Shown here: piece after piece, positions 1-7,177 of the stretch
Position numbering within the stretch: the first letter of the stretch is position 1
How the letters are laid out: each line of letters begins with the position of its first letter
Assembly: GCA_905214195.1 (NCBI GenBank)
Contig: CAJMLH010000016.1
Coordinates: 1 to 40,310 of the forward strand
Source of the DNA: an uncultured bacterium
Lineage (GTDB): Bacteria > Bacillota > Clostridia > Peptostreptococcales > Anaerovoracaceae
DNA length: 40,310 bases
Reading direction: 5' to 3'
Made by a program: the position numbers and the translations under genes
The notes under the pieces: generated by a model
What the model saw: only the letters and a program-made list of their open reading frames with translations
What the model was told of the DNA's origin: nothing
The model's database searches: none

Positions 1-19
1 AGGGCTATGCCCGCATGTG

Positions 20-45
20 AAAAACCCCGCGTTTCACGCGGGGTT
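20..45 (-). terminator. Rho-independent terminator of the ABC permease gene
   Basis: A perfect 10-bp inverted repeat, AACCCCGCGT and ACGCGGGGTT, flanks a 3-nt loop. Read on the minus strand it is followed by five T residues, directly after the permease stop codon. On the plus strand it is followed by GGTTTTTT, so it could also stop transcription arriving from the left. Confidence 0.85.
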
Positions 46-51
46 GGTTTT

Positions 52-2994
52 TTATTCTATAGATTTAAGAGATTCAGTCATACTTATTTTATCTATTTTT
101 CGCCTCATTACAATATTTATTATTATAGCAAAGACGAAAGTACCGACTATTGCAAGAATATAGCTAAGCAACGAAATGTGTACATCGAAACTCAGAAGAT
201 CTATTTGTATTTTGCTCATAGCAAATGCGTGGAGCAATTTGCCGAGAGGAAGTCCAACTATTGCGGCAATTGCCGTCAAAGCAATGTTTTCTCTGAAAAC
301 ATAAGCAGATGTTTCTCTCGGATAAAAACCTAAAACTTTAATGGTTGCAATTTCACGGATACGCTCGGTAATATTGATATTTGTCAAATTGTAAAGCACA
401 ATAAATGCCAGAGCAGCAGCTGATAATGTAATCAAGGCAACCACATAATCAAGACTTACCATCATATTATCTATACGATTTCTGAAATCTTGAATCACAG
501 TCACAGCGGAAACATTTGAGGAGTTCATTATAGCAGAACCCGCTTCGTGAGGATTGTCAATAAGCTCACCGTCATCGTTTCGGAACCCCTTGACATATGT
601 CGAATTGATTTCCGGTGTTCCCCATGCTGACTTATAGGTATCTTCGTTGATATAAAGATAATTATAAACATAATTATCACAAAGTCCTGAAATTTCCACC
701 GTTAGAGGATTCATTTCGCTGTCATACACGGTCAGGCTGTCTCCCACCTTGAGTTTAAGATTTTCGGCAAGATTGCTGTTGATTACTCCTTGGCCGGTTT
801 TAGGATATTCAATAGAACCTTTATCATCGTGGATGCTGATAAAATCTTCTATACCTGAACCGCTGTTACTTACAACAAGGTTTACAGATTTTATCAGACC
901 GTTAAGCCTTGCATCTACAGAACCGGTGTGGAGGAATATACAATCCTCTGCATAATCACTGTTCTCTTCTGTAAATTTGTCGCAATCCTCTTTTTCCATA
1001 CTATGATTAAATGTGACTTCGTAATCCACATGGAAAATTTCATCGTACTGCATTGAAACTACATTTTTTATGGAATCCCGGACACCAAAACCTGTAACGA
1101 GCAGAGCAGTGCAGCCGCAGATTCCAAGTATCATCATGAAAAACCTCTTCTTGTATCTGAAAACATTTCTGATGGAAACCTTTTGCAGGAACTTGAGCCT
1201 TTTCCATATGAAGTTTACCTTTTCAAGGAATATTCTTTTTCCGGAAGAAGGAGCCTTAGGTCTTATAAGTTCGGCAGGAACACGAGTAAGTTCATGGTAA
1301 CATGAATAAATTGTAGTTCCCACAGAACATATTATTGCGGCAAGCAATGCCAAAAGCCCTGTTGTCCAGTCAAAGACAAATATAACATCGGCAAATTCGT
1401 ACATCATTTTGTATGCTTCCCAAATTACCCATGTGAATATATATGTGCCTGCGAAAAATCCCAAAACTCCGCCAAGTACGGCTGAACTTCCCGAATAGAA
1501 CAAATACTTGCCTATTATTTGCTTTTCACTGTAGCCGAGGGCTTTCAGAACTCCTATCTGAGTACGCTGTTCCTCTATCATACGACTCATGGTAGTCATA
1601 CAGACAAGTGCTGCAACCAGGAAGAAAAATACAGGAAATACCTTAGCTATACCCTCAACTATGCTTGTATCATTATCGAAGCATACATAGCCTACATTGG
1701 TATTTCTGTCAAGGACATAGCTGTCGGGATGTTCGATTTGTTCTAATTTTTTCTCTGCGTCGTAGAGTTTGGCTTCTCCCTCTTTCAACTCTTGTTTGCC
1801 GCTTTTTAGTTTTGAACGGCCGGCTGCGATTTCGGCCTTTGCAGAGTTGATTTGATTTCGTCCGTCATCTAACAACGCTTGGTTTTTATCCAATTCGGCT
1901 TTTGAAGATTGAAGAATACTCCAGCTTTGTGCAAACTTAGCGTCAAGAGCGTTTTTTTGATAATTGTACTGTTCTTCACTAATCAGACCTTGACTGTAAT
2001 ACTCTTCAAGTTGGGAATAAGCATAGGAACGCTGTTCGTTGTATTGTTTGACTCCTGAATTATATTCTTTTAGACCGTCGTTTATAAGAGCTTGATTTTT
2101 ATTTAGTTCAATTTCTTTGCTTTTTATTTCTTCCTCGGAATCTTTAAGCTTGTTTTCTGAGGCGGTTAATTTTTCACGGCTGTCTTCGATTTGTGAGCGA
2201 GCGTCATCAGTCTTTTTGCGGGCGTCATCTATAATAGATTGATAGCGCCTTTCTGAAGCGGTTTCCAAGGCTTCTGTAAGAGGCTTTTCTGCGGCGTCGC
2301 TGATTTCATCATATTCTTTGCTGAATATAAAAGCTGAGTCGGCAAGCTTTACATATATTTCGGTAAATATTTCCGAAGAAAAACCGTCACGAGGAATCAT
2401 GACAAAGCATGATACACTGCCGTCGCCTATGGAAGATGAGCCTCTTTCAAAGTTGAGATACAAAGGAGAATCGGCAATGCCTGTAATAGTATAGGTATCA
2501 TAGGCGAGCATATCTATTGTCTCGCTGTTGTTTGAAGAACTTATTTTGATTGTCTTGCCTATATCGTCTTCTGTGAATTTTTGAGGGTCAACTAAACATT
2601 CGTTTCCGTTTTTTGGCATTCGTCCTGCTTTGAGAGAGGGCGTGTTTATATGTTCGGAAACGGTAAGGAATTTTGTTACTGTTTCGCCGGAATCCGAACC
2701 TTCTTCAAATATTAACACATCAGCAGAAAAAGACCCCTCGGCATATTCCACTTCCGGCAGTTTGGAAATGTTTTCAACATCAGTAGTTTCAAGTCCAAGG
2801 GTTGAGATGAGTTGATAATCAAAAAACTCATGTTCCTCAAGGTATGTATTGCCGGTTTCAAGAAATGCTGACTTGCATACCTTAAGGCCGCAAAAAAATC
2901 CCACTCCAAGAGCTATTATTGCAAAGATTGCAAACCACCTGCCGAAGCTGTCTTTTATTTCACGAAGAGTCGATTTGAACATAATGCTTTTCAT
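52..2994 (-). CDS. ABC transporter permease, FtsX/MacB type, with long external coiled coil
   Basis: The 980-residue membrane subunit of an ABC exporter, forming a pair with the ATPase gene 19 nt upstream. The first membrane helix lies at about residues 19-40. A large external part follows, including a highly charged heptad-like coiled coil at about 250-425, rich in Lys, Glu, Ala and Asn and containing the repeated phrase LNKNQALINDG / LDKNQALLDDG. An FtsX-type membrane block begins near 455 with the typical phrase on arginine-rich 'EEQRTQIGVLKALGYS'. A second half repeats the plan, with a helix near 630, an external domain, and three helices after about 855 carrying 'REIATIKVLGFYPRE'. This two-FtsX layout is known for exporters of peptides, lipids or antibiotics, but the substrate cannot be read from the sequence. 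The start is ATG after GGAGG. Confidence 0.88.
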   Translation of the reverse strand: MKSIMFKSTLREIKDSFGRWFAIFAIIALGVGFFCGLKVCKSAFLETGNTYLEEHEFFDYQLISTLGLETTDVENISKLPEVEYAEGSFSADVLIFEEGSDSGETVTKFLTVSEHINTPSLKAGRMPKNGNECLVDPQKFTEDDIGKTIKISSSNNSETIDMLAYDTYTITGIADSPLYLNFERGSSSIGDGSVSCFVMIPRDGFSSEIFTEIYVKLADSAFIFSKEYDEISDAAEKPLTEALETASERRYQSIIDDARKKTDDARSQIEDSREKLTASENKLKDSEEEIKSKEIELNKNQALINDGLKEYNSGVKQYNEQRSYAYSQLEEYYSQGLISEEQYNYQKNALDAKFAQSWSILQSSKAELDKNQALLDDGRNQINSAKAEIAAGRSKLKSGKQELKEGEAKLYDAEKKLEQIEHPDSYVLDRNTNVGYVCFDNDTSIVEGIAKVFPVFFFLVAALVCMTTMSRMIEEQRTQIGVLKALGYSEKQIIGKYLFYSGSSAVLGGVLGFFAGTYIFTWVIWEAYKMMYEFADVIFVFDWTTGLLALLAAIICSVGTTIYSCYHELTRVPAELIRPKAPSSGKRIFLEKVNFIWKRLKFLQKVSIRNVFRYKKRFFMMILGICGCTALLVTGFGVRDSIKNVVSMQYDEIFHVDYEVTFNHSMEKEDCDKFTEENSDYAEDCIFLHTGSVDARLNGLIKSVNLVVSNSGSGIEDFISIHDDKGSIEYPKTGQGVINSNLAENLKLKVGDSLTVYDSEMNPLTVEISGLCDNYVYNYLYINEDTYKSAWGTPEINSTYVKGFRNDDGELIDNPHEAGSAIMNSSNVSAVTVIQDFRNRIDNMMVSLDYVVALITLSAAALAFIVLYNLTNINITERIREIATIKVLGFYPRETSAYVFRENIALTAIAAIVGLPLGKLLHAFAMSKIQIDLLSFDVHISLLSYILAIVGTFVFAIIINIVMRRKIDKISMTESLKSIE

Positions 2995-3013
2995 AACGAA
3001 CCTCCTGAAAAAA

Positions 3014-3718
3014 TTACCATTCTATCTGTTCAATCGGCGTTGGGTTTGGGTTTTGTTCAACAGAAATCACAGTGCCGTTTTTTACATGAATTACTCTGTC
3101 TGCCATAGGCGTTATGGCTTGATTGTGAGTTATTATTATTACAGTCATGCCGGTCTTGACAGCAGTGTCTTGAAGCAGTTTTAATATGGATTTACCGGTG
3201 TTGTAATCCAGCGCTCCGGTAGGCTCGTCACACAGCAGGAGTTTGGGATTTTTTGCCAGAGCTCTTGCGATGGCGACTCTTTGCTGTTCTCCGCCGGAAA
3301 GTTGTGATGGGAAGTTATCGGTTCTGTCTGCAAGACCTACTTTTTCCAAAGCTTCTCTTGAATCCATTGGGTCTTTGCATATCTGTGTTGCAAGGGAAAC
3401 ATTTTCAATAGCAGTAAGGTTTTGAACAAGATTATAGAATTGAAATACGAACCCTACAGCATATCTTCTGTAAGCCGTCAGCTGTTTTTGACTGTAATCT
3501 GAAATCTTTTCGTTTTCCAGCCAAACATTGCCGGAGGTAAGAGTATCCATACCTCCCAAAATATTAAGCAGCGTCGTTTTTCCGGCACCCGATGGACCTA
3601 CTATGACGCATATTTCACCTTTTTCAATTTCAAAAGTGGTATCCCTAAGGGCTTCTATTGATACTTCCCCCATACGATATACTTTTCTGACATTTTCAAA
3701 TTTAACGAATGCTGACAT
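3014..3718 (-). CDS. ABC transporter ATP-binding protein, LolD/MacB family
   Basis: A 234-residue cytoplasmic ATPase that powers the adjacent permease. The Walker A motif GPSGAGKTT is at residues 41-49, the Q-loop glutamine near 93, the signature LSGGEQQR at 140-147, Walker B LLLCDEPT at 160-167 with the catalytic Glu at 165, and the switch His near 198. The length and the motif set match the LolD/MacB/FtsE-like class that works with FtsX-type permeases. The start is ATG preceded by GGAGG six bases upstream. It lies 52 nt after the stop of the MFS-like gene and 19 nt before the permease, so all three may be co-transcribed from the promoter at 4898-4926. All catalytic residues appear intact. 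Confidence 0.93.
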   Translation of the reverse strand: MSAFVKFENVRKVYRMGEVSIEALRDTTFEIEKGEICVIVGPSGAGKTTLLNILGGMDTLTSGNVWLENEKISDYSQKQLTAYRRYAVGFVFQFYNLVQNLTAIENVSLATQICKDPMDSREALEKVGLADRTDNFPSQLSGGEQQRVAIARALAKNPKLLLCDEPTGALDYNTGKSILKLLQDTAVKTGMTVIIITHNQAITPMADRVIHVKNGTVISVEQNPNPTPIEQIEW

Positions 3719-3770
3719 GTTAGCCTCCGATTGTTTAATTTTATCTACAAAAATTTTAACACAGTAGAGG

Positions 3771-4868
3771 TCATTTTAAAAGTACCAAACGATGCTTCCA
3801 AGCAGAAAAAATGGTAAAAAAACTTACAACCAAAATAAACAATATGCTTATTACAGATTGAATTGAGAAAAGTTCTTCGCTTGACAAGCCGCCGTAAGGC
3901 AGGAGAAAAGCTGCCCCTAAAGGGATAAAGGTTGATATTGTTCCAAGATTTTTATTGTATGATGAAGAACCCATAATGTAGTATACAGAAAGAGGACATA
4001 TTACTAAAGTTGACGAGATTGCCATACCGAAAGCGATATTACCGATGTATCCCATAATGCTTGAAGAAGAATAAAATCCCATGCACATAACGGAAAGTTC
4101 CGATAAAAAGATAAGCATTACCGTACCGCCGTATATTCCCTTTTTGTCTGCAAACAGGGCTGAAAGAGCGGGGCCTAAGGCTATACTTATTATTGTGAGG
4201 ATAATATTAAATGAATTTTCCGAAAGTGCAGCTGACTCGTCAAAATCCCCAAAGGCAGATGTATATCCTGCACGGTATGCAAAAGTTAGGGATAAAGATA
4301 TGAGAAAAAAGAAAACAGAAAGTTTTATGCGATTTTTTTTGTTATGTTTAGTACCGTCAAGAAAAATATCTACGGTTATATTAGGCGGAGTTTTTACTAT
4401 TATGAGAGAGGAAATCACCATGGATATAAAAGAAACGACTACGGACAATGCAGGGTTTACAGTGAAAAAATATGCCGCAGCACAGGCGAGGATTATTCCT
4501 ATACTTATAATTGAGCCGATGGATTTGGCTTTGTCGAAAAAAAACCAGCCGATTATTGCATTTGGAGGAAGTATGAAAATAAACCCACCGGAACAAAAAC
4601 CCAGTAAAATATAAGAAATATATGATGCTGCACTGCCCGGAAAGTAAGTTATTGTAAGCGCTGAAAAAGCAAAAAAAGAGGTATTTAAGCTAAGCCACAC
4701 AGACATTGAAAATATCCGGTAAAGAATGCTTTCGCAGAGTATACCTGCAATCAATGGAATGATGAAAACAGGATTTATAAGCTGTCGGTTAAGGGAAAAA
4801 AGGAATCCTGCAACAGGAACAAATATGAGTATGATTCCCAACGCATTTTTGGTCTTATAGGATAACAT
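3771..4868 (-). CDS. MFS-like multi-spanning membrane transporter
   Basis: A 365-residue, very hydrophobic protein with about eleven or twelve predicted membrane helices and a short charged loop in the middle (about residues 172-184, DGTKHNKKNRIK) separating two halves. This arrangement fits the major facilitator superfamily, and the family is inferred from topology rather than from a clear signature motif. At 365 residues it is shorter than typical MFS proteins (about 400-450). No substrate can be assigned. The ATG start is preceded by AGAGGTGA, and a good sigma-A-like promoter lies just upstream. It reads into the ABC ATPase gene 52 nt later with no terminator between them, suggesting an operon with the ABC exporter. 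Confidence 0.65.
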   Translation of the reverse strand: MLSYKTKNALGIILIFVPVAGFLFSLNRQLINPVFIIPLIAGILCESILYRIFSMSVWLSLNTSFFAFSALTITYFPGSAASYISYILLGFCSGGFIFILPPNAIIGWFFFDKAKSIGSIISIGIILACAAAYFFTVNPALSVVVSFISMVISSLIIVKTPPNITVDIFLDGTKHNKKNRIKLSVFFFLISLSLTFAYRAGYTSAFGDFDESAALSENSFNIILTIISIALGPALSALFADKKGIYGGTVMLIFLSELSVMCMGFYSSSSIMGYIGNIAFGMAISSTLVICPLSVYYIMGSSSYNKNLGTISTFIPLGAAFLLPYGGLSSEELFSIQSVISILFILVVSFFTIFSAWKHRLVLLK

Positions 4869-4897
4869 AAATAAACTTCACCTCTGAAAAATCTTTT

Positions 4898-4926
4898 AAT
4901 ATAGTATTTTTCCTGTACATAAACAA
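4898..4926 (-). promoter_or_regulatory. Sigma-A-type promoter for the MFS/ABC operon
   Basis: On the minus strand TTGTTT is followed by a 17-nt spacer and TATATT, placed about 30 nt before the ATG of the MFS-like gene. Four of six -35 bases and five of six -10 bases match consensus. It is divergent from the promoter at 4933-4961. Confidence 0.6.
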
Positions 4927-4932
4927 TATACT

Positions 4933-4961
4933 TTGCTTTTTTTGTAAAAACATGGTATAAT
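4933..4961 (+). promoter_or_regulatory. Extended -10 promoter for the small membrane protein
   Basis: TTGCTT, a 17-nt spacer, then TGGTATAAT, which gives a perfect TATAAT with an extended -10 TG. It ends 40 nt before the ATG at 5002. Confidence 0.72.
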
Positions 4962-5001
4962 TTTAAAAACTAAGCCAAGTGGATAGAGAGGGAGATTGAA
5001 A

Positions 5002-5226
5002 ATGAAAGAGTTTTTAGACAATCTTCATATTGCCCATGATGGAAATCTTCATTTGAATGAGGTATTGGGACTGGCTGTAGCAGCGGTTTTGACTGCTATT
5101 GTTATTTTAGTAATAAGAGATATTGCAAGAAGTGTCAATAATCGATTGCCCGGAAGAAAAAAGACAATATTCAGCCATCGCAAGAACAAATACAAGACAC
5201 GCATAAATAAGAAAAATAAATATTGA
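5002..5226 (+). CDS. Small single-span membrane protein with basic tail, function unknown
   Basis: A 74-residue protein I do not recognise. It has a short polar N-terminus with two histidine-containing phrases (about residues 8-16), one hydrophobic helix at about 19-39, and a strongly basic C-terminal half rich in Lys, Arg and Asn. It is probably anchored with the basic tail in the cytoplasm. I place the start at ATG 5002 rather than the in-frame TTG at 4996, because the GGGAG ribosome binding site at 4989-4993 is 8 nt from the ATG but only 2 nt from the TTG. It has its own promoter (4933-4961) and a strong terminator (5241-5275), which is good evidence that this is a real, monocistronic gene despite its size. 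Confidence 0.72.
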   Translation: MKEFLDNLHIAHDGNLHLNEVLGLAVAAVLTAIVILVIRDIARSVNNRLPGRKKTIFSHRKNKYKTRINKKNKY

Positions 5227-5240
5227 CTGTAACGGATTAT

Positions 5241-5275
5241 AAAACCCGGAAAGCTTTGAAGCTTTCCGGGTTTTT
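5241..5275. terminator. Strong bidirectional rho-independent terminator
   Basis: The arms AAAACCCGGAAAGCTT and AAGCTTTCCGGGTTTTT are separated by two bases, giving about 16 paired bases with a T run on the plus side. It ends the small membrane protein gene. It also lies just beyond the stop of the minus-strand cysteine-rich gene, where four T residues follow the stem on that strand. Confidence 0.9.
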
Positions 5276-5318
5276 CTGTGTCTTACCCGTTTTTTTTAGT
5301 TGGGCGGATGTTTAAATG

Positions 5319-6551
5319 CTAAAAGGTATATCCGTTGGTGTCACAGCATTGGCAGGTTATGCCGGCGTAATTAGATTTATCTTTGCAAATGTTATTGTGA
5401 TGATAAGTGGAGTCGGTCTTACATTCGTCACAGCCGCAGCCACAATTTTTACCGCAGCCACAGCCACAGTCAGTTTCTCGTTCACATTCACAGCCGCAGC
5501 AGTGATATTCGGTTGAATTGCGAGAAGCAGAAAGCATTTCATCTACTCTGTTTACTGCGGGATGACCGCAGCAACATTCATCCTGGGATGTTGTCAGACA
5601 ATTTGCCTCATCAGGATTGCAAGCGTTGCACTGACCGATATCATCGCAAGGAACATCAATTTCCAAAGCATTTATATTAAACAGTGAAGGTCTTGTAACT
5701 CTAAGTCTTGCTTTAGGAGTTACAACTAAAGAACCTCGCAGCATTACATTACAATCAGTTGTGGCAGTAAGCACAGGATTGAGAAGTGAAGCACATGCAT
5801 CAAAATCAAACAGTAATGAAGGAGAAATTCCCCCTGTCTGACAAGGAATTTCCGTGCCGCAGAAAGCAAATGAAGAATTGCCGCCCACAGGTATCGGGTT
5901 ACCATCCAAAGTTGTAAAGCATAGTCTGAAATTGCAGGCCTTACCATTGTCGTAAGCCTTACCCTCAATAACTATTGTAGCACTTAGACTCCAAGGTCCG
6001 GTAACTGAAAGGAAAACGAAATTTCCGGGACAATTGCCGGTGCAAGGAGAAGTACATGGACATTTGGATATTTCAGGCATTATGCCGCTGATATCTCCAA
6101 GGAATTGTCCGCCCTCAGAAGTGACATTGGTTACAGGTATTCCGTCTACTGTTATTACGGGATTAGTTTCAGGTGCCGGATTTGCGATATTAAGGGAACG
6201 AGTAACCACAAAAGCATTGGTTATTTCAAATGTGGTACATGGGGTGATTTCAAAGTTTGAGCAACTGTCTCCCATATTGCAGCAGCAACAACAAATTTCA
6301 CGGCACATATCGCAGCAATTTGTTGAAGTCGTACATCCGCAATTACAACTGCAATTATTGACATTACAGCATATCGGATGAGTTTCGTGACATCCTCCCC
6401 CTATACTTAACTGCTGGGTGAACTCTGTCGAATTGGTGATAGGTGTCAATATAGGGGAAGCACTCTCTTCGGCATCAAAAAATACTTTTGTCAGATATAC
6501 TAAATTGCTTCCTCTGTTTTTACAAGTGCAATTATTTTTTAAACAACTCAT
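5319..6551 (-). CDS. Cysteine-rich protein, possible spore surface protein
   Basis: A 410-residue protein with about 52 cysteines (roughly 13 percent). The cysteines gather in an N-terminal block (about residues 53-97, including five consecutive Cys) and a C-terminal block built of Cys-Gly-Cys units (about 325-395). The centre (about 100-310) is Thr/Val/Ile-rich, cysteine-poor and probably beta-structured. No signal peptide or membrane helix is visible. I do not recognise a named family. The composition resembles self-assembling cysteine-rich spore coat and exosporium proteins, which are expressed late in the mother cell, and the sigma-K-like promoter upstream agrees with this; both points are inference. 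The start is ATG 6551, nine bases after AGAGAGGA; the in-frame TTG at 6560 sits against that site. An alternative role would be metal binding. Confidence 0.75.
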   Translation of the reverse strand: MSCLKNNCTCKNRGSNLVYLTKVFFDAEESASPILTPITNSTEFTQQLSIGGGCHETHPICCNVNNCSCNCGCTTSTNCCDMCREICCCCCNMGDSCSNFEITPCTTFEITNAFVVTRSLNIANPAPETNPVITVDGIPVTNVTSEGGQFLGDISGIMPEISKCPCTSPCTGNCPGNFVFLSVTGPWSLSATIVIEGKAYDNGKACNFRLCFTTLDGNPIPVGGNSSFAFCGTEIPCQTGGISPSLLFDFDACASLLNPVLTATTDCNVMLRGSLVVTPKARLRVTRPSLFNINALEIDVPCDDIGQCNACNPDEANCLTTSQDECCCGHPAVNRVDEMLSASRNSTEYHCCGCECERETDCGCGCGKNCGCGCDECKTDSTYHHNNICKDKSNYAGITCQCCDTNGYTF

Positions 6552-6588
6552 TTTAAACAATCCTCTCTATAAATAAACTGGGATGGTA

Positions 6589-6617
6589 CATTATATGAAA
6601 ATTTCTTTACAGTGGTG
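6589..6617 (-). promoter_or_regulatory. Sigma-K-like promoter of the cysteine-rich gene
   Basis: On the minus strand CACC (6614-6617) is separated by exactly 16 nt from CATATAATG (6589-6597). The Bacillus sigma-K consensus is MACM, 16-17 nt, CATANNNTA, so only the last base differs. A housekeeping TATAAT is embedded in the same -10, but no matching TTGACA lies 17 nt upstream. The element ends 37 nt before the start codon. Confidence 0.5.
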
Positions 6618-6624
6618 AAATAAA

Positions 6625-6642
6625 CTCAAAAAAACCCTAAAA
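6625..6642 (+). promoter_or_regulatory. A-tract upstream element of the mraZ promoter, shared with ftsZ
   Basis: CTCAAAAAAACCCTAAAA lies 4 nt upstream of the -35 of the mraZ promoter. The same element, with one base changed, occurs at 20440-20457 at the same distance from the ftsZ -10. The position fits an UP element bound by the RNA polymerase alpha subunit; a dedicated regulator is an alternative. Confidence 0.5.
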
Positions 6643-6646
6643 ACTA

Positions 6647-6675
6647 TTGAAAGGTGGTTTAAAATGGTGTATAGT
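6647..6675 (+). promoter_or_regulatory. Sigma-A-type promoter of the dcw cluster (mraZ)
   Basis: TTGAAA, a 17-nt spacer, then TATAGT. Transcription would begin near 6682, about 50 nt before mraZ. The promoter overlaps the three TGGT boxes, the arrangement expected for MraZ autoregulation. A second possible -10, GATAAT, lies at 6679-6684. Confidence 0.65.
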
Positions 6676-6678
6676 GGT
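6655..6678 (+). promoter_or_regulatory. MraZ operator: three TGGT boxes at 10-bp spacing
   Basis: TGGT occurs at 6655, 6665 and 6675, exactly one helical turn apart, in the contexts GTGGTTT, ATGGTGT and GTGGTGA. MraZ proteins are known to bind three or so short G-rich direct repeats with a 10-bp period in front of their own gene. Two boxes lie in the -35/-10 spacer and the third adjoins the -10, so binding should block RNA polymerase. A lone fourth TGGT at 6613 lies outside the phased set. Confidence 0.75.
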
Positions 6679-6733
6679 GATAATAGAAACTCTAAAAATA
6701 TAGTGCATTTTTTTGAGAAAAGAGGAACTCATT

Positions 6734-7165
6734 ATGTTCATGGGAACGACCTACAATTCCATAGATGAAAAGAACAGAATGATCGTTCCCGCAAAACTCA
6801 GGGCAGGCCTTGGAACGAGATGCATACTCACAAAAGGACTGGATAAATGTCTATATATATATACCGAGGCTGACTGGGAAAGACAGATGGATAAGATTTC
6901 AAAACTTCCGGAGTCAAATCCTAAAGTCAGAGCATTTATAAGGCATTTTTGTGCAAATGCGGCTGAATGTGAATTTGATAAACAGGGAAGAATCGTAATA
7001 CCGGCCGAACTCAGGGAGTATGCAAAAATAGAAAAAGAATTGGTTACCATGGGAGCAATGTCCAAGATAGAAGTCTGGAGCAAGAATATATGGGAGGCTC
7101 CCGACAATGATAACAGGATGGATACAGAGGACTTTGCCAATGCATTGGCCGAATACAATTTCTGA
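6734..7165 (+). CDS. mraZ: Transcriptional regulator MraZ
   Basis: A 143-residue DNA-binding protein of the AbrB/SpoVT double-barrel type that regulates the division and cell-wall cluster it heads. Two tandem MraZ domains are seen: the first with DEKNRMIVPAKLR near residues 12-24 and the second with ECEFDKQGRIVIPAELR near 77-93. The start is ATG 6734, giving the family-typical MFMG N-terminus, seven bases after AGAGGA; an upstream TTG at 6713 would place the ribosome binding site inside the gene. The protein most likely represses its own promoter through the TGGT boxes just upstream. rsmH follows after 12 nt. Confidence 0.95.
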   Translation: MFMGTTYNSIDEKNRMIVPAKLRAGLGTRCILTKGLDKCLYIYTEADWERQMDKISKLPESNPKVRAFIRHFCANAAECEFDKQGRIVIPAELREYAKIEKELVTMGAMSKIEVWSKNIWEAPDNDNRMDTEDFANALAEYNF

Positions 7166-7177
7166 TAGGTGATATCT

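Noticed and set aside
20..45. The similar hairpins at both ends of the window as ends of a mobile element
   Set aside because: They share only a short GC core typical of terminators, and there is no transposase, target duplication or matching flank.
5276..5560. CGC-like repeats in DNA at the 3' end of the cysteine-rich gene as a CRISPR or tandem array
   Set aside because: The repeats are short Cys/Gly codons in one reading frame, with no fixed unit or spacers.
6034..6381. 115-codon plus-strand frame opposite the cysteine-rich gene
   Set aside because: Its Gln- and His-rich end mirrors the Cys/Gly codons of the real gene, and it has no ribosome binding site.
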